This document shows positions 39,125-48,107 of a stretch of DNA of 60,883 nt, piece by piece. The DNA comes from Flavimaricola sp. (lineage in GTDB: Bacteria > Pseudomonadota > Alphaproteobacteria > Rhodobacterales > Rhodobacteraceae). The stretch is taken from positions 6,088 through 66,970 of the forward strand of contig JAHDDU010000005.1 in NCBI GenBank assembly GCA_020629175.1. The letters are read 5' to 3'. The notes below the pieces were generated by a model. The model searched no databases, had not been told where the DNA came from, and worked only from the letters and a program-made list of their open reading frames with translations. The first letter of the stretch is position 1. Each line of letters begins with the position of its first letter. Position numbers and translations under genes: made by a program.

Positions 39125-39685
39125 ATGTTCATCCAAACCGAATCCACACCAAATCCCGCGACGCTCAAGTTTCTCCCCGGCCAGAACGTGCTGGAAGTTG
39201 GAACCGCAGATTTCCCGAATGCTGAGGCTGCGAACACCTCTCCGTTGGCCAAACGTATTTTTGCCGTAGACGGGGTAACCGGCGTGTTCTTTGGCATAGA
39301 TTTTGTCACCGTCACAAAAGCCGACGGCGTCGAATGGGATCATATCAAGCCAGCGATTCTTGGTGCCGTGATGGAGCATTATCAATCCGGTCAACCCGTC
39401 ATCGAGGGTCAGCAGGCGGCGTCTGGCCACAAAGAGCATGACGGTGAAGACGGCGCTATTGTCGATCAGATCAAGGAACTCTTGGACACGCGCGTCCGCC
39501 CGGCCGTTGCACAAGATGGTGGGGACATTACGTTCCACGGCTTTGAGCGCGGCATCGTGTACCTCCAAATGCAGGGGGCCTGTGCTGGTTGCCCGTCGTC
39601 GACCATGACGCTGAAAATGGGCATCGAAAACCTGCTCCGGCATTACATCCCCGAAGTCGTCGAAGTGCGGCCGGTTGCAGCATAA
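39125..39685 (+). CDS. NifU-like Fe-S scaffold/carrier protein (Nfu type)
   Basis: A 186-residue protein with an Nfu N-terminal domain (MFIQTESTPNPATLKFLPG onward) and a C-terminal NifU domain whose CxxC is Cys153-Ala-Gly-Cys156 (GACAGCPSSTMTLK). It holds and delivers 4Fe-4S clusters to target enzymes. ATG 39125 is chosen for the family-like start and AAAGGTGG upstream. Likely first gene of a set with tsaB and rimI. Confidence 0.95.
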   Translation: MFIQTESTPNPATLKFLPGQNVLEVGTADFPNAEAANTSPLAKRIFAVDGVTGVFFGIDFVTVTKADGVEWDHIKPAILGAVMEHYQSGQPVIEGQQAASGHKEHDGEDGAIVDQIKELLDTRVRPAVAQDGGDITFHGFERGIVYLQMQGACAGCPSSTMTLKMGIENLLRHYIPEVVEVRPVAA

Positions 39686-39737
39686 AGCCCAACTACCAGG
39701 CATAGTTGCTGCGGTGTAAGCGATGCAGGTTTGATCT

Positions 39738-40418
39738 ATGCAGGCGTTAACACTTTTAGGGTTCGACACCACCTTTGCCCATTGCGCTGCAAGCGTTATG
39801 CGTGATGGGCAGGTCCTTGGCTCTCGTCGAGAAGAGATGAAGAAAGGACAGGCCGAGCGGCTTTTGCCTTTGGTAGAAGACCTCTTGTCGGCCACGGATC
39901 AGCAGTGGGCGGATGTTGACGCCCTGGTTGTTGGGATCGGGCCTGGCAATTTCACCGGCATTCGCATTTCCATATCGACCGTCAGAGGCCTCGCACTAGC
40001 GCTCAAAGTGCCGATTATCCCGGTTTCCAGTTTTGAATTGATGCGCGGCGAGCACAGCGTCGAAAACATGGATCCACAGCTTGTCAGCCTCGCCGCGCCT
40101 CGGGGGGCAAACTACCTGCAACTGTTTGAGGGGGGCGCTGCGTCTGGCGCTGCATATCTGTTGCAGCCCGGCGCGGATCTGCCGGACGAACTGCAGCGGT
40201 TGCGCGCATTTACACCCGTGGGTGCGGGGGGCGCGGTGGGAGAGCATTGGCCCGAGATCGCCTTGCGAGAGCTGAATGCTGATCCGGATATCCTGGTCAA
40301 AATTGCGGCGGCAAAGCTCCAAGCCGGGTGGGATATGAGCGAACGGCCCGCCCCGCTCTACGTGAAGCCGCCAGATGCCGCGCCACCCAAAGACCCCGCG
40401 CCGGTGCTTTTGTCGTGA
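39738..40418 (+). CDS. tsaB: tRNA threonylcarbamoyladenosine protein TsaB
   Basis: A 226-residue ASKHA-fold partner of TsaD, needed for t6A37 in ANN-decoding tRNAs. It has LGFDTTFAHCAASV at the N-terminus, then GIGPGNFTGIRI and the dimer-interface helix GLALALKVPI. It ends with TGA overlapping the GTG start of rimI. tsaD and tsaE are not in this window. Confidence 0.95.
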   Translation: MQALTLLGFDTTFAHCAASVMRDGQVLGSRREEMKKGQAERLLPLVEDLLSATDQQWADVDALVVGIGPGNFTGIRISISTVRGLALALKVPIIPVSSFELMRGEHSVENMDPQLVSLAAPRGANYLQLFEGGAASGAAYLLQPGADLPDELQRLRAFTPVGAGGAVGEHWPEIALRELNADPDILVKIAAAKLQAGWDMSERPAPLYVKPPDAAPPKDPAPVLLS

Positions 40419-40843
40419 TCCCTTCGCCCGCCGCATTGGCGCAGACGCACGCCGAAGTCTTTCCCCACCGTCCATGGAGCGCCGCTGAATTCGCTGATCT
40501 TTTGGCGGCAGGCGGGGCTCATTTTGCGGGTGACGCTCAGACCTTTGTCTTGGGCCGGGTTGTGTTGGATGAGGCGGAAATTCTGACCGTCGCGTCGCAT
40601 CCATCGATGCGCCGCAAAGGGCATGCGCGCCAAGCGCTTGAGACGTTTGAAAGCTCGCTGCCTGATACGGTCAAAGCCATCTTCTTGGAAGTTGCCGAAG
40701 ACAACATTGCGGCGATCTCGCTCTACCGCACGCAGGGATTCGCAGAGGTTGGGCGACGGCCCGGGTACTACAATAGCGGGTGTGGGCCTGCAAAAACGGC
40801 CCTGATTTTCAGCAAATCCATTCCCGAGCGCACGTCGTTTTGA
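40415..40843 (+). CDS. rimI: RimI-like N-acetyltransferase
   Basis: A 142-residue GNAT protein, expected to acetylate the N-terminus of ribosomal protein S18 or a similar target. The acetyl-CoA motif is ASHPSMRRKGHARQAL, followed by LEVAEDNIAAISLYRTQGF, the typical RimI pattern. The start is GTG at 40415, four bases overlapping the tsaB stop (GTGA). Adjacent tsaB supports the RimI assignment. A longer frame from 40328 would lie inside tsaB and is rejected. Confidence 0.9.
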   Translation: MIPSPAALAQTHAEVFPHRPWSAAEFADLLAAGGAHFAGDAQTFVLGRVVLDEAEILTVASHPSMRRKGHARQALETFESSLPDTVKAIFLEVAEDNIAAISLYRTQGFAEVGRRPGYYNSGCGPAKTALIFSKSIPERTSF

Positions 40844-40861
40844 CCAAACAGTCAATAAACA

Positions 40862-40917
40862 TTGACCCTTGCGCTGCGTCAGCAGAGCTCATCCCTTAAA
40901 AAGCGGTTGACCCTTGC
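40862..40917 (+). promoter_or_regulatory. Direct repeats upstream of the BMP transporter operon
   Basis: TTGACCCTTGC occurs at 40862-40872 and again at 40907-40917 (14 bases match with one difference if extended), 45 bases apart start to start, about four helical turns. Each contains a -35-like TTGACC. They could be tandem promoters or a regulator's operators. No good -10 was seen, and no purine riboswitch was recognised. Confidence 0.4.
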
Positions 40918-41015
40918 CCTCTCGCATTGCCTTATCAATGGGTGATCGGGCATACGTCCGACCTGAGAAAAACAAGGGGGACCTGATCCCTCGCGACAAA
41001 CCTGGGAGATTCTCA

Positions 41016-42008
41016 ATGACCTTCACCAAAACACTGGCCGGTGCTGCCTCGGTCCTCGCCCTGTCGGCGACAGCGACGCTTGCTGACCCTGCGCTGATCT
41101 TCGATCTGGGCGGCAAGTTCGACAAATCCTTTAACGAGAGCGCTTACAACGGTGCCGTTCGCTGGGCTGAAGAGACCGGCGGTTCGTTCGACGAAGTCGA
41201 GCTGCAGTCCGATGCTCAGCGTGAGCAGGCGCTGCGTCGTTTTGCTGACGCCGGCAACTCGCCCATCGTCATGGCTGGCTTTGCCTTTGCAAACGCCCTG
41301 AGCGAAGTGGCCCCAGACTATCCTGACACCGAGTTCGTGATCATCGACATGGTCGTCGACGCGCCAAACGTCCGCTCTGTTGTGTTCAACGAGCATGAGG
41401 GGTCGTACCTTGTGGGTATGATGGCTGCGATGGCGTCCGAAACGGGCACTGTGTCCTTCGTGGGCGGCATGGATATCCCGCTGATCCGCCGCTTTGCCTG
41501 TGGTTATGCGCAGGGTGTGCAGGCGGTGAACGCCGATGCGACTGTGATTGCCAACATGACAGGCACCACGCCGTCCGCTTGGAACGACCCGGTAAAAGGC
41601 TCTGAGCTGACACTGGCACAGATCGGTCAGGGCTCTGACGTTGTCTTTGCTGCGGCTGGTGGTACTGGCCTCGGCGTGCTGCAGGCCGCAGCCGACGAAG
41701 GTATTCTGTCGATCGGCGTTGACGCCAACCAGAACTACCTGCACCCCGGTCAGGTCCTGACATCCATGCTCAAGCGCGTCGATAACGCCGTGTACGAAGC
41801 GATGGCCGCTGATGACCTGCAGATGGGCTTTAACGTCATGGGTATCGGCAACGGTGGTGTTGGCTACGCGCTGGACGAGTTCAACGCAGACCTCGTCACA
41901 GCCGAAATGCAGGCTGCTGTTGATGCCGCCGCGGCATCGATCACCGCTGGTGAGCTCGCCGTCCATGACTACATGTCCGACGAGACCTGCCCCGCGCTGG
42001 AATTCTAA
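41016..42008 (+). CDS. BMP-family ABC transporter substrate-binding protein
   Basis: A 330-residue periplasmic binding protein with a signal peptide (cut near TLADP, about 22). It lacks a lipobox, so it is soluble and not a lipoprotein. The family pattern is visible: LIFDLGGKFDKSFNESAYNG, then MAGFAFANAL, VSFVGGMDIPLIRRFACGY and SIGVDANQNYL. BMP/PnrA proteins bind purine nucleosides or related ligands. GGGAG precedes the ATG. First gene of the operon continuing to 46292. A 9-bp hairpin follows it. Confidence 0.93.
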   Translation: MTFTKTLAGAASVLALSATATLADPALIFDLGGKFDKSFNESAYNGAVRWAEETGGSFDEVELQSDAQREQALRRFADAGNSPIVMAGFAFANALSEVAPDYPDTEFVIIDMVVDAPNVRSVVFNEHEGSYLVGMMAAMASETGTVSFVGGMDIPLIRRFACGYAQGVQAVNADATVIANMTGTTPSAWNDPVKGSELTLAQIGQGSDVVFAAAGGTGLGVLQAAADEGILSIGVDANQNYLHPGQVLTSMLKRVDNAVYEAMAADDLQMGFNVMGIGNGGVGYALDEFNADLVTAEMQAAVDAAAASITAGELAVHDYMSDETCPALEF

Positions 42009-42033
42009 GCACCAACGCACAGCATCATGACCA

Positions 42034-42059
42034 GAGGCTGCGTCATAGGGCGCAGCCTC
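42034..42059 (+). other. Intercistronic hairpin after the binding-protein gene
   Basis: A perfect 9-bp stem GAGGCTGCG / CGCAGCCTC with an 8-base loop, 25 bases after the BMP stop and 34 bases before the next ATG. Such structures often protect the upstream message and partly stop transcription, giving more binding protein than transporter. No long U-tract follows. Confidence 0.55.
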
Positions 42060-42093
42060 ACATTTGATTTCAAGATTTCAGGGGGACATCACG

Positions 42094-42441
42094 ATGACCG
42101 CATCTGTAGAGGCGTTTTTTACAGCCTGGGGCCTAGCAGACGATGCAGCCCGCGAGGCACAGATCACGGACAGCCTCGGTGCTTCGATCTTCTATGCTGA
42201 TCCCAGAACCGAAGCCCCTTTGACGGATGCCGCATCCGTTGTGGGATATGTCGCTGGGTTTTCCCAGATGGCGCCGGGCATGCCTGTCACCGTTCCCCAC
42301 ATCAGCACAACGCTGACGTTTGCGCGTGCGACGGTACAGTTTGGCGAAGGCGATCGGGCGCAACATGGCCAGTATATCGCTGATCTTGACGACGACGGCA
42401 AAATCACCCGGCTCGTGGGATTTGTTGGGACCGGCAACTGA
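42094..42441 (+). CDS. NTF2-like/SnoaL-fold small protein in transporter operon
   Basis: A 115-residue cytosolic protein. The pattern (helix ASVEAFFTAWGL, then DSLGASIFYADPRTEAPL, VGYVAGF, and C-terminal strands ADLDDDGKITRLVGFVGTG) resembles SnoaL/NTF2-like folds, which often hold small ligands. No signal peptide. GGGGGA lies 8-9 bases before the ATG. Its stop is 3 bases from the ABC ATPase start, so it is firmly in the operon between binding protein and ATPase, an unusual place. Function unknown. Confidence 0.75.
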   Translation: MTASVEAFFTAWGLADDAAREAQITDSLGASIFYADPRTEAPLTDAASVVGYVAGFSQMAPGMPVTVPHISTTLTFARATVQFGEGDRAQHGQYIADLDDDGKITRLVGFVGTGN

Positions 42442-42444
42442 GCC

Positions 42445-43980
42445 ATGACCAAAGCCCCCGCGATCGAACTTAAAGGCATCTCCAAGGCCTTTGGCCCCGT
42501 TCAGGCCAACAAAGACATTTCCATTCGCGTCATGCCCGGCACGATCCACGGGATCATCGGCGAGAATGGCGCGGGAAAATCAACGCTGATGAGCATTCTC
42601 TACGGCTTTTACAAAGCCGACGCAGGAGAGGTGTTTATCAATGGTCAAAAGCAAAACATAACCGACAGCCAGGCCGCAATCGCGGCGGGCATCGGGATGG
42701 TGTTCCAGCACTTTAAGTTGGTCGAGAACTTTACGGTTCTGGAAAATATTGTCCTGGGCGCCGAAGACAGCGGCTTGCTCAAACCTTCCCTCGCCCGCGC
42801 GCGGACCGAGCTGAAGAACCTCGCCGCTGAGTATGAGCTGAACGTTGATCCCGATGCAGTGATTGAGGATATTGGCGTTGGCATGCAGCAGCGGGTGGAA
42901 ATCCTCAAGGCGCTGTACCGTCGCGCAGAAATTCTGATCCTTGATGAGCCAACGGGTGTGTTAACCCCGGCAGAAGCAGACCAGCTTTTCCGTATTCTTG
43001 GCCGTTTGAAGGAAGAGGGGAAGACGATCATCCTGATCACGCACAAACTACGCGAGATCATGGATATCACAGACACAGTAAGCGTGATGCGGCGCGGCGA
43101 AATGACCGCCACGGTTAAAACCTATGACACCTCGCCCCCCGAACTGGCCGAACTAATGGTGGGCCGCAAAGTGCTGCTGCGGGTGGACAAAGCCCCGGCC
43201 AAAGTCGGCGAGACGATCCTCTCCATCCAAAACCTCAATGTCACCGATGACAGCGGCGTGCACCGTGTGAAGGATGTGAGCCTCGAAGTGAAGGCCGGCG
43301 AAATTCTTGGCATTGCAGGCGTGGCGGGAAATGGCCAATCCGAGCTTTTGGAAGTGCTCGGCGGCTATCAGAACGGCACGGGGACGATCACCGTCAACGG
43401 GCAAGACATTGATATCACCGGGCTGTCGTCTGACGGCCAAAGCCGCCGCGCCCGCGGTATCGCCCATGTCCCAGAGGACCGGCAGCGCGAGGGCTTGATC
43501 ATGGATTTCATGGCCTGGGAAAACACCGCATTTGGTTATCATCACGACGCGCGGTATCAAAAATCCAAGTGGTTCATGAACAACTCCGCTATCAAGACCG
43601 ACACGGCCGAGAAGATGGAGCGCTTCGATGTCCGCCCACCGGACCCGAGGCTGGCGGCTAAGAACTTCTCTGGCGGCAACCAGCAAAAAATCGTGCTGGC
43701 CCGCGAGATTGAGCGTAATCCCGACCTCCTGCTTATCGGGCAGCCGACGCGGGGGGTGGATATCGGGGCAATTGAGTTCATTCATCAACAAATCGTTGCA
43801 CTCCGCGATCAGGGCAAGGCGATCCTGCTCGTCTCGGTCGAGTTGGAAGAGATCCTGTCGCTCTCAGACCGGATCGCCGTCATGTTTGATGGCCGCATCA
43901 TGGGCGAGCGTCTGCCCAAAGATACAGATGAGAAAGAGCTGGGCCTTCTGATGGCCGGCATGACGGGGGAGGCTGCCTAA
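42445..43980 (+). CDS. Double-domain ABC transporter ATPase (nucleoside uptake)
   Basis: A 511-residue sugar/nucleoside-type ATPase with two ABC cassettes. The first has Walker A GENGAGKST (about 34-42), a variant signature (IGVGMQQRVEIL) and LILDEPTGVL. The second has a degenerate Walker A (GVAGNGQSELLEVL) and a good signature NFSGGNQQKIVLARE. This asymmetry is normal for the group. It pairs with the BMP binding protein and two permeases. Its stop is one base from the next ATG. Confidence 0.95.
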   Translation: MTKAPAIELKGISKAFGPVQANKDISIRVMPGTIHGIIGENGAGKSTLMSILYGFYKADAGEVFINGQKQNITDSQAAIAAGIGMVFQHFKLVENFTVLENIVLGAEDSGLLKPSLARARTELKNLAAEYELNVDPDAVIEDIGVGMQQRVEILKALYRRAEILILDEPTGVLTPAEADQLFRILGRLKEEGKTIILITHKLREIMDITDTVSVMRRGEMTATVKTYDTSPPELAELMVGRKVLLRVDKAPAKVGETILSIQNLNVTDDSGVHRVKDVSLEVKAGEILGIAGVAGNGQSELLEVLGGYQNGTGTITVNGQDIDITGLSSDGQSRRARGIAHVPEDRQREGLIMDFMAWENTAFGYHHDARYQKSKWFMNNSAIKTDTAEKMERFDVRPPDPRLAAKNFSGGNQQKIVLAREIERNPDLLLIGQPTRGVDIGAIEFIHQQIVALRDQGKAILLVSVELEEILSLSDRIAVMFDGRIMGERLPKDTDEKELGLLMAGMTGEAA

Positions 43981-43981
43981 G

Positions 43982-45088
43982 ATGCAAAAGATGCCTGCTT
44001 GGGCCGATGTGGTCCTGATCCCTGTGATCTCTCTGATCCTTGCCGCAGTGCTGTCCGGGCTGGTCATGCTCGCCATTGGCGAGGATCCGATCAACGCCAT
44101 GCGCATTATGATCGATGGCGCGGTGGGGTCGTCTCAGGGTTGGGGCTACACGCTCTACTATGCCACGAACTTTATGTTCACCGGATTGGCGGTTGCCGTC
44201 GCCTTTCACGCCCGCATCTTCAACATCGGTGGAGAAGGTCAGGCGATGTTGGGTGGCGTCGGCGTGGCCTTTGCCTGTCTTTACATACCCTGGCCGCATT
44301 GGTCGCTTGCACTGATCTTTGCCACCGCGGCGGCCGCTCTGTTCGGAGCGTTATGGGTCGCGATCCCGGCCTATTTGCAAGCACGGCGCGGCAGCCACAT
44401 CGTCATCACAACAATCATGTTCAATTTCATCGCTGCAGGCTTGCTGATCTACATCCTGAACGAAGTGCTCAAACCTTTGGGCCAGATGGAACCCGCATCT
44501 GGCGCGTTCCCGGAACCAACGCATTTGCCGAGCTTGTTCGACATGGCACAGGTTTTTGGCAGCGAGGCCTTCGAATCCTCCCCGGCCAACATCACACTCT
44601 TTATCGCGCTCTTCGCGTGCTGGGCCGTCTGGGCGCTGATCTGGCGCACCCGGCTTGGGTATGAGATCCGTTCGTTCGGGCAGTCAGAGTCTGCTGCGAA
44701 ATACGCCGGTATTGATCCGGTAAAGATCACGATGGTCGCGCTCCTGATCTCGGGCGCGCTGGCGGGCTTGATGGGTATCAACAACGTGATGGGTGAGGCC
44801 GAGCGCCTTGTCCTCAACGCGACCGAAGGTGCCGGATTTATCGGCATCGCTGTCGCGCTTATGGGGCGTAACCATCCGGTTGGAGTGTTCTTGGCCGCGC
44901 TGCTCTTTGGGATGCTCTATCAGGGCGGTGCCGAGCTTGCCGGCCAGACATCGATCCCAGTCCAGATGGTGGTGATCATCCAAGCGCTGGTCATTATGTT
45001 CACTGGCGCGCTCGACAACATGGTACGAGCACCCCTTGAAAAATTGTTCAGAGCACTCCGCTCTGGCCGCAGCGTGGCAGCGGAGTAG
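43982..45088 (+). CDS. ABC transporter permease 1 (BPD_transp_2)
   Basis: A 368-residue inner-membrane permease of the BPD_transp_2 group (as in YufP/NupB). About ten TM segments with the family's HARIFNIGGEGQAMLGG near residues 77-92, plus FGQSESAAKYAGIDPVKITM and GFIGIAVALMGRNHPVG. It forms the channel with the second permease. Gap to the ATPase is one base and to permease 2 four bases. Confidence 0.94.
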   Translation: MQKMPAWADVVLIPVISLILAAVLSGLVMLAIGEDPINAMRIMIDGAVGSSQGWGYTLYYATNFMFTGLAVAVAFHARIFNIGGEGQAMLGGVGVAFACLYIPWPHWSLALIFATAAAALFGALWVAIPAYLQARRGSHIVITTIMFNFIAAGLLIYILNEVLKPLGQMEPASGAFPEPTHLPSLFDMAQVFGSEAFESSPANITLFIALFACWAVWALIWRTRLGYEIRSFGQSESAAKYAGIDPVKITMVALLISGALAGLMGINNVMGEAERLVLNATEGAGFIGIAVALMGRNHPVGVFLAALLFGMLYQGGAELAGQTSIPVQMVVIIQALVIMFTGALDNMVRAPLEKLFRALRSGRSVAAE

Positions 45089-45092
45089 GTTC

Positions 45093-46292
45093 ATGGTGTC
45101 TTCCATCACAGATTTGATCACCGGGATTGTAGGGAATTTCTTTACTTTCGTGCAGCTTATGGACGCCACGGTGCGTATGGCCATCCCGCTCCTCCTTGCC
45201 TGTCTGGCGGGGCTATTCTCGGAACGTGCGGGAATTTTTGATATCGGGCTCGAGGGCAAGATGCTGGCCGCTGCGTTTCTGTCGGCTGCCATTTCCTTTA
45301 CAACGGGTTCTGTCTGGATCGGCCTCTTAGCAGGGATCGGCGCTTCAATGCTCCTATCACTCATTCACGGGGTGGCCTCTATCACCTTCCGCGGCAATCA
45401 GCTGATCTCGGGCGTGGCGATCAACTTCCTCGCGGCAGGTCTGACGGTGGTGATCGCACAAGGCTGGTTCGGCCAGGGTGGCCGGACACCGTCGCTGACC
45501 GGAGCGCAACGCATGCCAGAGGTGGACCTGCCCGGCGCGTTCACCCGCATCCGCGAAATGCGGGATGCCAGCCCCGGCATGCAGTTCTATTCTGAATTCA
45601 TCTCAGGCCACACGGTCCTTGTCTATGTGGGCCTTCTTTGTGTGCCGCTCTCATGGTGGGTGCTCTACCGGACGCGGTTTGGCCTGCGGCTCCGCGCAGT
45701 GGGCGAGAATCCGGCCGCCGTTGACACCGCTGGGATCTCGGTCGTGCGGCTGCGTTTCGCAGCCATCGTCATTTGCGGTGTGCTATGCGGCATTGCAGGA
45801 GCCTATCTCTCAACCGCTGTTCAGGCAGGCTTTACCAAAGACATGACGGCCAACCGAGGCTTCATCGCTCTGGCCGCTCTGATCTTTGCCAAGTGGCGGC
45901 CTTGGCACGCGCTGGGGGCCTGCCTGCTGTTTGGGCTTTTCTTTGCCATCGACAACCGGTTCCAGAATATTCAGCTATCCGCATTCTGGGTGATCGTGTT
46001 CCTCGTCGCTGCCTCGGCACTGATGATGAACTACGCGCGTAAGAATGAGCGGATTGACGTTCTGGTCCTTGGCGGCATTTCCGCGATTTTCGTCACCATT
46101 GCTGTCTCTGTCTGGATCAGTCAAATCGGTGACGGCGTGGGCGCCATCGGCGCATTGTGGGAGACGGTGAAGCTGCCGACTCAGTTGATCCAGTCCCTGC
46201 CCTACATCCTGACCGTTGTGGCGGTTGCAGGTTTTGTCGGCAAAGCCATACCGCCGCGCGCGGGGGGCGAGCCCTACGTGAAAGAACGCTGA
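45093..46292 (+). CDS. ABC transporter permease 2 (BPD_transp_2)
   Basis: A 399-residue permease paralogous to the first (YufQ/NupC-like): AGIFDIGLEGKMLAAAF, FRGNQLISGVAINFLAAGL, and FGLRLRAVGENPAAVDTAGI. ATG 45093 is chosen because GGAG lies 6 bases upstream and the frame before it is inside permease 1. It is longer than typical partners at the C-terminus (an extra TM pair, SALMMNYARKNERID to AVAGFVGKAIPPR). Last gene of the transporter operon. Confidence 0.94.
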   Translation: MVSSITDLITGIVGNFFTFVQLMDATVRMAIPLLLACLAGLFSERAGIFDIGLEGKMLAAAFLSAAISFTTGSVWIGLLAGIGASMLLSLIHGVASITFRGNQLISGVAINFLAAGLTVVIAQGWFGQGGRTPSLTGAQRMPEVDLPGAFTRIREMRDASPGMQFYSEFISGHTVLVYVGLLCVPLSWWVLYRTRFGLRLRAVGENPAAVDTAGISVVRLRFAAIVICGVLCGIAGAYLSTAVQAGFTKDMTANRGFIALAALIFAKWRPWHALGACLLFGLFFAIDNRFQNIQLSAFWVIVFLVAASALMMNYARKNERIDVLVLGGISAIFVTIAVSVWISQIGDGVGAIGALWETVKLPTQLIQSLPYILTVVAVAGFVGKAIPPRAGGEPYVKER

Positions 46293-46370
46293 ATAAGGCC
46301 AGATGCTGCAAGTGCATATTGCCACGCAGCATCTGCTACGACGTGCGCTGAGAAAAAACCCGCGCGCCGT

Positions 46371-46399
46371 TTGACTTGCTGTTCAGAATGGCGTTGTAA
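46371..46399 (+). promoter_or_regulatory. Probable promoter of the TauE/TIGR02186 operon
   Basis: TTGACT (46371-46376), a 17-base spacer and TTGTAA (46394-46399), 35 bases before the ATG at 46435. Upstream, AGATGCTGC and GCAGCATCT (46303-46333) could form a 9-bp stem with a long loop that ends the transporter transcript. Confidence 0.5.
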
Positions 46400-46434
46400 C
46401 GTCTCAGCGGCCCTCAATCGCTGGAACAGCACAC

Positions 46435-47358
46435 ATGCAGATCTATCTTCCCATCGCCGAATTATCGGTGAACGCCTTCCTCTTGCTGGGGCTTGGCGGC
46501 CTTGTCGGGGTTCTGTCAGGCATGTTCGGCGTGGGTGGCGGTTTTTTGATGACGCCGCTCCTGTTCTTTATCGGCATCCCGCCAGCCGTGGCCGTCGCGA
46601 CCGAGGCGAACCAGATCGTCGCTTCCTCTTTCTCCGGTGTATTGGCCAACATCAAGCGCAAGCTCGTCGATTTCAAGATGGGCACCGTCCTGCTCGTCGG
46701 AGGGCTAGTTGGCTCGGCGCTGGGAATTGTGCTGTTCAACTACTTGAAATCACTGGGCCAGGTCGATCTGCTGGTAAAGCTTTGCTACGTCGTCTTCCTA
46801 GGCGTCGTGGGCGGTCTGATGTTCATCGAGAGCCTCAACGCCATTCGCAAATCGAAGAAGACCGGTGGCGCACCGCCCACACGCAAACGGCACAACTGGG
46901 TCCACAACCTGCCTTTCAAGATGAAATTCCGGGTCTCGGGCCTCTACATTTCGATCATTCCGCCTCTGCTGGTTGGGCTGTTGGTCGGCGTTCTTGCCGC
47001 CATCATGGGCGTGGGCGGCGGGTTCATCATGGTGCCTGCGATGATTTATCTGTTGGGGATGCCCACCAAGGTTGTGATCGGAACCTCACTCTTTCAGATC
47101 ATCTTCGTCACGGCCTTTACCACGATGCTGCATGCGACGACGAACCAGACCGTCGATATGGTGCTGGCGATCCTGCTGATCATCGGCGGTGTTATCGGGG
47201 CCCAAATCGGATCGCGCATCGGTGCGCGGATGAAAGCCGAACAACTGCGTATCCTTCTGGCGATCATGGTCCTGCTTGTCTGTGGCCAACTGGCACTGGA
47301 TTTGTTGCTGCGCCCGGACGAGCTCTTCTCTATCGGCGCCGGTGGAGGTCACTCATGA
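46435..47358 (+). CDS. TauE/SafE (DUF81) sulfite/sulfonate exporter family protein
   Basis: A 307-residue membrane protein with about eight TM segments in two repeats, each opened by a glycine-rich turn: GVGGGFLMTPLLF (about 32-44) and GVGGGFIMVPAMIY (about 192-205). The family exports or imports sulfur oxyanions or C2 sulfonates. Substrate not determinable here. It overlaps the next gene by 4 bases (ATGA), so the two act together. Confidence 0.92.
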   Translation: MQIYLPIAELSVNAFLLLGLGGLVGVLSGMFGVGGGFLMTPLLFFIGIPPAVAVATEANQIVASSFSGVLANIKRKLVDFKMGTVLLVGGLVGSALGIVLFNYLKSLGQVDLLVKLCYVVFLGVVGGLMFIESLNAIRKSKKTGGAPPTRKRHNWVHNLPFKMKFRVSGLYISIIPPLLVGLLVGVLAAIMGVGGGFIMVPAMIYLLGMPTKVVIGTSLFQIIFVTAFTTMLHATTNQTVDMVLAILLIIGGVIGAQIGSRIGARMKAEQLRILLAIMVLLVCGQLALDLLLRPDELFSIGAGGGHS

Positions 47359-48107
47359 TCCGTGCGTTCATTTTTTTCGCCGCTGTGCTGTGCGCGCCTT
47401 TTGCCTCTGCACAGGAGATCGTGCTGGGCTTGAGTGACGATGAAGTTGATATCACGGCAACCTTCGATGGCTCGGACATCCTGATCTTTGGCGCTGTCAA
47501 ACGCGACACACCAGACATCGGTGGGGAATTGGGGATCATCATCGCTGTGTCCGGCCCCCTTCAACCTGTCGTCGTGCGCGAGAAGGAGCGGCGCTTGGGC
47601 ATATGGGTCAACAGCGCGTCGTCTGACATTGATGCTGCCCCCTCTTTCTATGCGGTAGCGACAACTGCGCCGCTTAGCGACATTTTGAACGACGCCGAAG
47701 ATTTGACGCATTCCATCACCCTGCCCCGCGTCATCCGATCAATGGAAACGGTTGGCGGTGATACCGGCGATTTTACCGATGCGCTCATTCGGATACGCGC
47801 CGGGGATGGGTTGTATCAAACGCTTGAAGGTGCTGTGAACTTTGCCGAAGAGACCTTGTTCGATACGTCGATTTCATTGCCCGCCAATCTGATCGAGGGC
47901 GACTACCCGACCCGCATTTACCTGACCCGCGACAGACAGGTTATTGACACCTATGAGACAGAGATTGCGGTGCAAAAGGTTGGACTGGAGCGGTGGCTCT
48001 ACAACCTCGCGCATGAGAATGCGGTACTCTACGGCTTGCTCTCGCTGTCCCTCGCCATAGCAGCAGGATGGCTAGCATCAGCGGCCTTCACTGCGTTCCG
48101 CCGTTAG
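47355..48107 (+). CDS. TIGR02186 family membrane-anchored periplasmic protein
   Basis: A 250-residue protein with a signal peptide (MIRAFIFFAAVLCAPFASA, cut at about 19), a beta-rich periplasmic domain starting EIVLGLSDDEVDITATFDG, and a C-terminal TM helix (about 225-245, YGLLSLSLAIAAGWLASAAF). I recognise the TIGR02186 family, of unknown function, usually next to a TauE/SafE protein as here. It may be an accessory or sensor subunit of that transporter. The reading frame stays open far upstream within tauE, but the true start is the coupled ATG at 47355. Confidence 0.85.
   Translation: MIRAFIFFAAVLCAPFASAQEIVLGLSDDEVDITATFDGSDILIFGAVKRDTPDIGGELGIIIAVSGPLQPVVVREKERRLGIWVNSASSDIDAAPSFYAVATTAPLSDILNDAEDLTHSITLPRVIRSMETVGGDTGDFTDALIRIRAGDGLYQTLEGAVNFAEETLFDTSISLPANLIEGDYPTRIYLTRDRQVIDTYETEIAVQKVGLERWLYNLAHENAVLYGLLSLSLAIAAGWLASAAFTAFRR

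Noticed and set aside
46371-47354. Upstream extension of the TIGR02186 frame through tauE
   Set aside because: The extension reads an Arg/Pro-rich shadow of tauE; the signal peptide and coupled ATG at 47355 mark the real start.
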